Assembly (NCBI GenBank): GCA_946055165.1
Contig: CAMGFA010000002.1
Coordinates: forward strand, 33,620-97,619
From: an uncultured Bacteroidales bacterium
Lineage (GTDB): Bacteria > Bacteroidota > Bacteroidia > Bacteroidales > UBA932
DNA length: 64,000 nucleotides
Direction of reading: 5' to 3'
The notes under the pieces were generated by a model. It had not been told where the DNA came from and did no database searches. It was given only the letters and a program-made list of their open reading frames with translations. Shown here one piece after another: positions 57,141 through 64,000 of the stretch (position 1 is its first letter; each line of letters begins with the position of its first letter). The translations under genes and the position numbers were made by a program.

Positions 57141-58355
57141 CTATCTTATCTTCAAAAGTGCCAGGGTACTTACTGCCAGCAATATTCCGACCAACCAGAA
57201 GCGGCTGACCACCCTGGCCTCGGGCATGCCCTGCTTCTGGAAATGGTGGTGGATGGGGGCCATAAGGAACAGTCTCTTTCCCTGCCCCGTTCTGCGTTTT
57301 GTAAATTTGAAATAGCCACGCTGCAGAATGACCGAAAGGCTTTCTACAAGGAATACTCCGCAGAGTATGGGGAGCAGAAGTTCCTTTCTGATGAGCACGG
57401 CGCTCACTCCGATTATTCCTCCGATGGTAAGGCTGCCCGTATCGCCCATAAATACCTGGGCAGGGTAGGTGTTGTACCAGAGGAAGCCACCAAGGGCCCC
57501 CACGAAGGCGGCAATGAATACGGCTACTTCTCCCGAGCCCGGGATGTACATGATATTCAGGTAATTGGCGTTGATGGCATTGCCTCCGAGCCAGGCCAGA
57601 ATGCCTAGTACCACTCCCACAATGGCCGATGTGCCGGCACTCAGGCCGTCAAGACCGTCGGTGAGGTTGGCACCGTTGGAGCAGGCCATAATCACAAATA
57701 TTATCATCAGGGCATAGATGGCCCACTTGCAGTACCAGCCAAAAGTTCCTTTGAAAGGGGAGATGCTTTTGTAGTCGAACTCATGGTCTTTCACAAAAGG
57801 GATGGTGGTGGTAGTGGTCTTGACCACGTTTTCCTTTATCTGCACCACTTCTTTGGACTCTTCGTCAATTACTTGGCTTTCAACTCGTACAACAATTTTT
57901 GGAGAGAAGCAGACAGTGGCTGCTATAATGAGGCCGAGGGCAAACTGGCCGGCAATTTTCTTGCCTTCGCTAAGTCCCGCCTTGTTCTTTTTGAAAACTT
58001 TTATGTAATCATCGGCAAAGCCCAGAGCCCCGCACCAGAGTGTGGTGAGGATGAGCAGCTGCACATAGATGTTTCTCAGGTCGCAGACCAGCAGCACTGC
58101 CGAAAGCAGGGAGATGATGATAATGATTCCTCCCATTGTCGGAGTGCCCTTTTTGCTCAGCTGGCCTTCCAGACCCAGGTCCCTTATGGTTTCACCTATC
58201 TGCTTGCGCTGCAGATAGGCAATCATTTTCTTTCCGAAGATTATGGCTACGAGAATGGCAATTCCGCAGGCCAGCATAGCCCTGAAGGAAAGGTAGTTCA
58301 TAAGGCCTTTCCCGGGGAAGTCGCTCTTCAGCAGCTCAAACAGATAATTCAGCAT
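57141..58355 (-). CDS. mraY: Phospho-N-acetylmuramoyl-pentapeptide-transferase
   Basis: KKGTPTMGGIIII; LTDGLDGLSAGT; MAPIHHHFQKQGMPEARVVSRFW. Confidence 0.97.
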   Translation of the reverse strand: MLNYLFELLKSDFPGKGLMNYLSFRAMLACGIAILVAIIFGKKMIAYLQRKQIGETIRDLGLEGQLSKKGTPTMGGIIIIISLLSAVLLVCDLRNIYVQLLILTTLWCGALGFADDYIKVFKKNKAGLSEGKKIAGQFALGLIIAATVCFSPKIVVRVESQVIDEESKEVVQIKENVVKTTTTTIPFVKDHEFDYKSISPFKGTFGWYCKWAIYALMIIFVIMACSNGANLTDGLDGLSAGTSAIVGVVLGILAWLGGNAINANYLNIMYIPGSGEVAVFIAAFVGALGGFLWYNTYPAQVFMGDTGSLTIGGIIGVSAVLIRKELLLPILCGVFLVESLSVILQRGYFKFTKRRTGQGKRLFLMAPIHHHFQKQGMPEARVVSRFWLVGILLAVSTLALLKIR

Positions 58356-59752
58356 AATTCTTTAAATACTTTCTCTACAATCTCCCTTTCGTCGAAGTGG
58401 AGTTTTTCATTTCCTATAATTTGATAATCCTCGTGCCCTTTCCCGGCCAGCAATATGCAGGCGCCTTTTCCCGCCAGCATAAGTGCTGTCCTGATTGCTT
58501 CCTCGCGGGATGCTATGCTCAGGGTTCTGCCTCTTCCCGCAGGGCTCATCCCTTCACGTATCTGGGCCATTATCTCTTCCGTGCTTTCGCTGCGGGAGTT
58601 GTCGGCAGTGAGGACAATCCTGTCGGCATATTTTTCGGCAACTGCACCCATCTCCGGCCTTTTGCTGCTGTCCCTGTCTCCACCGCAGCCGAAGAGGCAC
58701 ACAAGTTCCTTGCCCGGGCACACTTCCTTGAGGGTTGAAAGCACGTTTTCGAGCGCATCGGGCGTGTGGGCATAGTCTATTACCACACTTTTGCCCGAAG
58801 GGCCGTGAATGGTCTCCAGCCTGCCTTTCGCGCTTTCCAGGCTGCTGAGTTGCAGGAGTACATCCTCCTTGTCGAAGCCCAGTTCCACGGCGCAGGAATA
58901 GATTGCCAGCAGATTGTAGGCGTTGTGCGCTCCGATGAGGCGGGTCCAGACTTCGGTTCCGTCAATTTTGAGCAGCATTCCTTCCATGCTCTGTTCCATA
59001 ATGCGGCAGCAGTGGTCGGCTGCGGAGCGGCAGGAATATTCCACCACCCTCGCGACGCAGTTCTGTACCATCACTTTGCCGTTGCGGTCGTCTATGTTCA
59101 CGAGAGCTGTCGCGTTTTTGCCCAGACGGTCGAAAAAGAGCTTTTTGCAGCGCAGGTATTCGGCAAAAGTGCCGTGGTAGTCCAGATGGTCGTGGGTGAG
59201 GTTGGAGAAGATTCCCATATCGAAATCCAGGCAGCTTACCCTGTCCTGCTCCATTCCGATGGAACTCACTTCCATAAAGCAGAATCGGCAGCCTTCATCG
59301 GCCATTCTGCGCAGCAGGGAGTTGGTGGTGATAGGGTCCGATGTGGTGTTCACTGCTTCCAATTTGCAGTCTGCCACGTAGTTGGCAATGGTGGAGAGCA
59401 GTCCGCACTTGAAGCCGAGCCCGCTGAACAGCTTGTACAGCAGAGTCACTGTGGTGGTTTTGCCGTTGGTCCCGGTAATTCCCACCAGGGTGATTTCTCC
59501 CGACGGATGCCCGAAGAAGCGGTCGGCAATCTGTGCGAGTCCCAGCCTGCTTGCACTCACGGCGGCAACGGCTCCCTTTTCGAAGGCGGCATCCACGAAG
59601 CTGCCTCCATCGGCCTTGCAGCCCTTGAGTGCTATGAAAAGCTCTCCCGGACGGAGCTTGCGGCTGTCGCAGCAGATTCCCTGCACTTCGGCATCCGCAT
59701 TCCCCCGCAGAAGAGAGGCTTCAAAATCCTGTATGAGTTCAGAAACTTTCAT
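58349..59752 (-). CDS. murE: UDP-MurNAc-tripeptide synthetase
   Basis: VGITGTNGKTTTVTLLYKLF; VIDYAHTPDALENVLSTLKE; VLTADNSRSES. Confidence 0.95.
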   Translation of the reverse strand: MKVSELIQDFEASLLRGNADAEVQGICCDSRKLRPGELFIALKGCKADGGSFVDAAFEKGAVAAVSASRLGLAQIADRFFGHPSGEITLVGITGTNGKTTTVTLLYKLFSGLGFKCGLLSTIANYVADCKLEAVNTTSDPITTNSLLRRMADEGCRFCFMEVSSIGMEQDRVSCLDFDMGIFSNLTHDHLDYHGTFAEYLRCKKLFFDRLGKNATALVNIDDRNGKVMVQNCVARVVEYSCRSAADHCCRIMEQSMEGMLLKIDGTEVWTRLIGAHNAYNLLAIYSCAVELGFDKEDVLLQLSSLESAKGRLETIHGPSGKSVVIDYAHTPDALENVLSTLKEVCPGKELVCLFGCGGDRDSSKRPEMGAVAEKYADRIVLTADNSRSESTEEIMAQIREGMSPAGRGRTLSIASREEAIRTALMLAGKGACILLAGKGHEDYQIIGNEKLHFDEREIVEKVFKELC

Positions 59753-61604
59753 TCCAGTATGGGTCGATATTGTATATTCCTTTTATGGTCTCGAGCACTA
59801 CCTGGGTAGGAATAACACCTCCAAAGTAGTCCTTCATCGTATTGTAAGTATATGTGCTGCAAACAATTGTGTATTGAGGGTCTTCCATCGGGAAAAAGCC
59901 TGCAAAACTGCTCAGCTGTTTACGGCGGCCCTGCGGATCCTTGTAGCCCTTTACATCGTTCTGCCAGATGTTCGCCGTTCCGGTCTTGCCCACCACTTTG
60001 CAGGGGGCCTTCTTCAGGCGCCAGCCTGTGCCCCCGTCTTCGGTGACGCTGGCCATAGCCTCGGTAATCATTGCAGCCGTTTTAGGGGCGCAGATGCTCT
60101 GGCTCTGTACGCTTGGCGAGAAGGTCTTCTCCACTTTTCCGTCCGATTCTATCGACTCCACCAGATAGGGTTTCATCATTTTTCCCCCGTTTGCAATGGC
60201 GTTGTAGAACATGGTTAGATGCATTGCCGTAACGTTGGCGGCATAGCCCATCGCCAGCTGTCCCAGGTCTCTTATGCTCCAGTCGCTGTCGTTGGGGTGC
60301 TTGATGCTGGGCGTGGTAATCTTTTCGGCTGTATCGAATTCGAAGCTGGTGCCCAGCTGGTACTGGTAGAGCTTGTCCACAAAATCTGCCGGGTGGTCGG
60401 AATAGTTCTCCAAGGCCAGATAGCGAAAGCCGTAGTTGCTGGAGACCTGGACGCAGTAGCGGATTGGAATCTGCTCGCTATGGTATTTCTTCTCGTAATC
60501 CAGGATGTGCTTGTCGATCTGGTTTTCGTAGCCCGGGAGCTTTCCGTGGTTGCCCGGGATGGTCTGGTCTATGGATGTAACAATCCCGTCTTCGATGGTG
60601 GTCATAAGGGTGGTAATCTTGAAGACCGATCCGGGTTCTCCAATTCTTGTCACGGCCACATTTTCAAATTCGCCCACCTGGCCTTTTGCGTTGCGGCTCA
60701 TGTTTGCAATGGCCCTCACTTTTCCGGTCTTCACCTCCATAAGGACGCAGCAGCCGGCCTCCAGATTGTCGTCGGCTTCCAGAGCCTTGCGGAGTGCCTT
60801 GTCAACAATGTTTTGGTAATCAATGTTGATAGTGGTGCGCACATCTTTCCCGTCAATGGCATCGACATAGAGACTGTCGTAGTCGCGCATGTAGCCGTAG
60901 TCTGTCTCCTTTGTGTAGAAATGGCCTTCCTCCCCATGGAGGATATAATCGTATTTGCCTTCTATTCCTCTGTAGGACCACCCTTCGTCCTTTTCTCTGA
61001 CCCAGCCTATGGTCTGCTGGGCAGCAGGGTAATAAGGGTATTTGCGGGTAGGAATCTCCTCTCCCCATACACCGCCTTTGAATCGGCCTTCGCGGATGAG
61101 GGGGTACTCGAGAAGTTTCAGATATTTCTCTCTTTCCAAAGGCTTTCCGAACTGTATGTACTGTTTTTTCTCGTCAAAGCCCTTGAGCATTTTACGGTAG
61201 TAGTAATCTGCACTTTTGCCGTCGGGAAAATAGGCTTCCTCCAGACCCTGTGCGAGGATTCTGGCATCGGCTTTCCATTTGTTGTCTATGCTGTCGCGCT
61301 GTTTCGGTGAAGCCTTTTCGTATTTTTTGCCCTTTTTCTTGGCGGTACAGTCCATCGCAATGTTGTAAAGGGGATAGCTCAAGGCCAGAGGACGGCCGTC
61401 GCAGGCGAGAATCCGGCCTCTCTGCTGCGGGATGGTCATTGGCTTCACGTTTTGGCTCAAAGCCTTGTCCACCTCAGGGTCTCCTTTCCAGATGAACTGG
61501 ATGTAAAGAATTCTGAGGCAGAAAAATATGCTTGCCAGCAGCAGTATGTAATAGAACAGGTATAAGGATTTGCCCAACCTGTCTCCGGTCTGTTTCTTGC
61601 TCAT
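59739..61604 (-). CDS. ftsI: Class B penicillin-binding protein (FtsI-like)
   Basis: IPQQRGRILACDGRPLA; EPGSVFKITTLMTTIEDG; VSSNYGF SxN; VVGKTGTAN. Confidence 0.94.
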   Translation of the reverse strand: MSKKQTGDRLGKSLYLFYYILLLASIFFCLRILYIQFIWKGDPEVDKALSQNVKPMTIPQQRGRILACDGRPLALSYPLYNIAMDCTAKKKGKKYEKASPKQRDSIDNKWKADARILAQGLEEAYFPDGKSADYYYRKMLKGFDEKKQYIQFGKPLEREKYLKLLEYPLIREGRFKGGVWGEEIPTRKYPYYPAAQQTIGWVREKDEGWSYRGIEGKYDYILHGEEGHFYTKETDYGYMRDYDSLYVDAIDGKDVRTTINIDYQNIVDKALRKALEADDNLEAGCCVLMEVKTGKVRAIANMSRNAKGQVGEFENVAVTRIGEPGSVFKITTLMTTIEDGIVTSIDQTIPGNHGKLPGYENQIDKHILDYEKKYHSEQIPIRYCVQVSSNYGFRYLALENYSDHPADFVDKLYQYQLGTSFEFDTAEKITTPSIKHPNDSDWSIRDLGQLAMGYAANVTAMHLTMFYNAIANGGKMMKPYLVESIESDGKVEKTFSPSVQSQSICAPKTAAMITEAMASVTEDGGTGWRLKKAPCKVVGKTGTANIWQNDVKGYKDPQGRRKQLSSFAGFFPMEDPQYTIVCSTYTYNTMKDYFGGVIPTQVVLETIKGIYNIDPYWNESF

Positions 61605-61605
61605 T

Positions 61606-61935
61606 TTACTTCAGTCGTTTGGCAGGTTTGGAAGGCTGTTTGAGTTTGGATCCCATATCGTCGAGTTTCTGCTCCACTACAATTCTGCTCTCCATTTCGG
61701 CGAGCTTGAACTCGAGAACCGACATTTCTATCTCCTGTTCGCGGATAATCGCCTTGTTCTTTTCTACTTCAGTCATCGTGGTGTCTATCATCAGGCTTAT
61801 CCAGATGGTTAAGGTAAATACAACAATGAGATAGAGGATATGTATGAAATAGCGCCCGATGTTGAGGCGCAGAAGGAATTCTCCGTGACTTATGTCGCTG
61901 ATGGTACGCACAAGGATGTTTTTGAATTTTCCCAT
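61606..61935 (-). CDS. ftsL: FtsL-like small division protein
   Basis: One TM plus coiled coil; position between rsmH and ftsI. Confidence 0.75.
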   Translation of the reverse strand: MGKFKNILVRTISDISHGEFLLRLNIGRYFIHILYLIVVFTLTIWISLMIDTTMTEVEKNKAIIREQEIEMSVLEFKLAEMESRIVVEQKLDDMGSKLKQPSKPAKRLK

Positions 61936-61938
61936 AGC

Positions 61939-62844
61939 CTATGCCTCCTTTACAGCTACCCTCAGCTTGGCGCTCCTTGCCCGGGTGTTTTGTGAGATTT
62001 CTTCTTCCGACGGAAGCAGCGGCTTCCTGTTCACTGCCCGTAGAGGGGCGAGCTGCCTGCCGAAGCTGTCCTTTTCCACCTCCCCTGAAATGTTTCCGGC
62101 CTTGAAGAAGTTCTTGACCATCCTGTCTTCCAGGGAATGATAGGTGATTATCGCTATTTTGCCGCCGGGTTTGAGGGCTTTTACTGCTCCCTGCAGGAAT
62201 TTTTCCAGGGAACGCATTTCCTGATTCACTTCTATCCTTATTGCCTGATAGAGTTTTGCGAGGAATTTGTGCTCGGCGAAGGCCGGCAGTACGGGTTTCA
62301 GAGCTTCGTATAGCTCACCGGTGGTCTCCAGCGGCTTTTTCTCCCTTGCCTGGAGTATGAGTTTTGTCACCTTGGAGGCGTTTTCCAGCTCTCCGTACAG
62401 GCGGAAGATTCTTTCCAGCTCCTGCTGCCCGTAGTTGTTGAGCACATCGGCAGCAGTTTGCTTTGCCTGAATGTTCATGCGCATGTCCAGCGGCGCATCG
62501 TAACGGAAAGAGAAGCCTCTTTCGGCTGTGTCGAACTGGTGGGACGATACCCCCAGGTCGGCCAGGATGCCGTCGAAGCCCTCAGGGGCGTAGAGCAGGC
62601 TGTAGTTGTGGATGAAGCGGAAGTTGTTGTGGATGAGCCGCAGGCGCGGATCGTCCGGAGCCTGGGAAGCAGCGTCGCTGTCCCGGTCGAAGGCAATCAG
62701 CCGCCCTTTCGGACTCAGCCTCGAAAGCAGTTCACGCGAATGTCCGCCTCCGCCGAAAGTGGCGTCGGCATAAGTCCCGTCGGGACTTTCCACAAGAGCG
62801 CTGATGCTCTCGTCCAGAAGAACCGGATTGTGATATTCTGACAT
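61939..62844 (-). CDS. rsmH: 16S rRNA (cytosine1402-N4)-methyltransferase
   Basis: YHNPVLLDESISAL; YADATFGGGGHSRELLSRL; GVSSHQFDTAERGFSFRYDAPLDMRMN. Confidence 0.96.
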   Translation of the reverse strand: MSEYHNPVLLDESISALVESPDGTYADATFGGGGHSRELLSRLSPKGRLIAFDRDSDAASQAPDDPRLRLIHNNFRFIHNYSLLYAPEGFDGILADLGVSSHQFDTAERGFSFRYDAPLDMRMNIQAKQTAADVLNNYGQQELERIFRLYGELENASKVTKLILQAREKKPLETTGELYEALKPVLPAFAEHKFLAKLYQAIRIEVNQEMRSLEKFLQGAVKALKPGGKIAIITYHSLEDRMVKNFFKAGNISGEVEKDSFGRQLAPLRAVNRKPLLPSEEEISQNTRARSAKLRVAVKEA

Positions 62845-62882
62845 TGTACGAACTGCTGAAAAAGCTCTTTTTCAAGCGCACG

Positions 62883-62890
62883 CAAAGATA
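62883..62890 (-). promoter_or_regulatory. -7 promoter box for rsmH/dcw cluster
   Basis: Minus strand TATCTTTG ~40 bp before rsmH ATG. Confidence 0.5.
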
Positions 62891-62939
62891 ATAAATATTG
62901 GGCAAATTTACACCTATAAATATATGCTCCCGGGAAGTC

Positions 62940-62982
62940 TTCTGCCGATGAGCACAGGGATGTGCCTCTCACGCACGCAGAA
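62940..62982. other. Two-tier hairpin in the rsmH-rplP gap
   Basis: TTCTGC/GCAGAA enclosing GCACA-GGGA-TGTGC. Confidence 0.5.
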
Positions 62983-63161
62983 TAGCTTTGCTGTGCGATG
63001 TATTGCTCGAAGCACGTCACCCCATTCAACTCTCTTTGTGCAACGGATAAATCATCACAAAGACGCTTACTTTTTTTGTCCAAGCTGCGCTCGCGGATGG
63101 CCGCTTTGCGTCCATTGCTCTGCTAGTCGTCCAGGCTCATGGCTTTCAGGCGATGCGCGCT

Positions 63162-63261
63162 CTTGAGGGTCCTTGCCTTCAGAGACTCCTTCCCACTTCG
63201 CTTCGCTTGTGGGCCCCTTCCTTCCTCAGGAGACGAGGTCTCTTTCGGCAAGACCCTCAAG
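63162..63261. other. Nested inverted repeat (~100 nt); candidate structured RNA or palindromic element
   Basis: CTTGAGGGTCCTTGCC/GGCAAGACCCTCAAG outer arms, AGAGAC/GTCTCT middle, CCCAC/GTGGG inner. Confidence 0.6.
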
Positions 63262-63415
63262 CCCGCTTTCAATGGTGTCACTGTCTGCGGAATGCCGGAA
63301 ATCTCCTAAGGCCGTGTCGAAAATCGCTCAAACTTTTTTTGCTCCCTGTTTGTAAGTGCCTATGAAATCAATAAATTAAGTTTCAAATTTTGTGTCGAAA
63401 ATTTGTAAAAATATT

Positions 63416-63445
63416 TTGCATATTCAAAAAAATATCTTAATTTTG
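63416..63445 (+). promoter_or_regulatory. Bacteroidetes-type promoter for rplP
   Basis: TTG-N19-TAATTTTG, ~60 bp before the rplP ATG. Confidence 0.65.
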
Positions 63446-63507
63446 CAGCCCTTTTCGGGGAAGAAGTGTCCCCAAACGTAGAAACAAATTTTAAAAGTAA
63501 TATAGAA

Positions 63508-63930
63508 ATGTTACAACCGAAAAGAACCAAATTCAGAAGGGAACAGAAGAACCGTATGAAAGGTATGGCCCAGAGAGGCAACCAGCTTGCATTCGGCTCC
63601 TTCGGTATCAAGACCCTTGAAAATTGTTGGCTGACAGCGCAGCAGATCGAGGCTGCCCGCCAGGCTATGTCACGTTATATGAACCGTGAGGGCCAGGTAT
63701 GGATTAGGGTTTTCCCTGTTAAGCCTGTCACCAAGAAACCTCTCGATACCCGTATGGGTAAAGGTAAAGGCGATCCTTACGGATTCGTAGCTCCTATCAC
63801 CCCGGGCCGCATCCTCTTCGAGGCTGAGGGCGTTTCCCTCGCCGTTGCCAAAGAGGCTATGAGACTTGCAGCGAACAAGCTCCCTGTAGCTACCAAGTTC
63901 GTTGTTCGTAGGGATTATGTTGAACAGTAA
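63508..63930 (+). CDS. rplP: 50S ribosomal protein L16
   Basis: [51 protein letters not shown]; start set at 63508. Confidence 0.97.
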   Translation: MLQPKRTKFRREQKNRMKGMAQRGNQLAFGSFGIKTLENCWLTAQQIEAARQAMSRYMNREGQVWIRVFPVKPVTKKPLDTRMGKGKGDPYGFVAPITPGRILFEAEGVSLAVAKEAMRLAANKLPVATKFVVRRDYVEQ

Positions 63931-63944
63931 ACCACGGAGAAAAC

Positions 63945-64000
63945 AATGAAAGCATCAGAAGCACGCGAAATGTCTGTAGCAGACCTGCGCGACCGTATTG
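63945..64000 (+). CDS. rpmC: 50S ribosomal protein L29, 5' fragment
   Basis: MKASEAREMSVADLRDRI, cut by window end; canonical position after rplP. Confidence 0.85.

Noticed and set aside
62715-63083. 122-aa minus-strand ORF upstream of and overlapping rsmH
   Set aside because: Overlaps the rsmH start and promoter, runs through the hairpin region and has no protein-like pattern; more likely non-coding.
63162-63261. RNase P RNA, tmRNA or SRP RNA as identity of the nested hairpin region
   Set aside because: The GAGGAAAGUCC/ACAGAAA (RNase P), tRNA-like ends (tmRNA) and CCGGAAGG-AAGCAG (SRP) signatures were not found on either strand; a GGAAGGAAGG run is present but lacks the right closing pairs. 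A covariance search is still needed.
62924-63365. Plus-strand ORFs 62924-63166 and 63153-63365 as possible new small proteins
   Set aside because: No ribosome-binding or promoter context, Cys/Trp/Ser-rich translation; they lie in the region better explained by RNA/DNA structure.
1-64000. CRISPR array, prophage, transposon, toxin-antitoxin or restriction system
   Set aside because: No regularly spaced repeats, cas genes, transposase/integrase motifs or defence-type ORFs found.

Overview
This is a chromosomal window from a Bacteroidales-type bacterium. Supporting signs are TAnnTTTG-type -7 promoter boxes, BamA/OmpH/GldH/PorT-like families and KorAB/NrdDG anaerobic metabolism. It is mostly dense housekeeping sequence: pheS, tRNA-His, radC, fur, upp, rpoN, mdh, nrdDG, gdhA, korAB, bamA-uppS-nadK/pdxJ, lgt, pgk, an RND efflux operon, holB-ricT-gldH-trmB, truB-rpiB-gltX, and a near-complete dcw cell-division/cell-wall cluster (rsmH to ftsZ, minus strand). 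It ends at rplP and the start of rpmC. I see no CRISPR array, prophage, transposase, toxin-antitoxin module or classical defence island. The most unexplained stretch is the ~0.6 kb non-coding interval 62.85-63.5 kb between rsmH and rplP. It contains a ~100-nt nested inverted-repeat structure and further hairpins. It also lies where mraZ would be expected upstream of rsmH, and where the S10 ribosomal operon appears to be cut so that rplP comes first. This could be a structured ncRNA, a dispersed element, or an assembly join, and the sequence alone cannot decide. Other items are a mosaic surface lipoprotein, a Pro-Glu repeat lipoprotein, a PII-like small protein attached to an efflux operon, promoter/hairpin overlaps and near-leaderless promoters. 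Protein assignments come from reading the translations; no database search was run.
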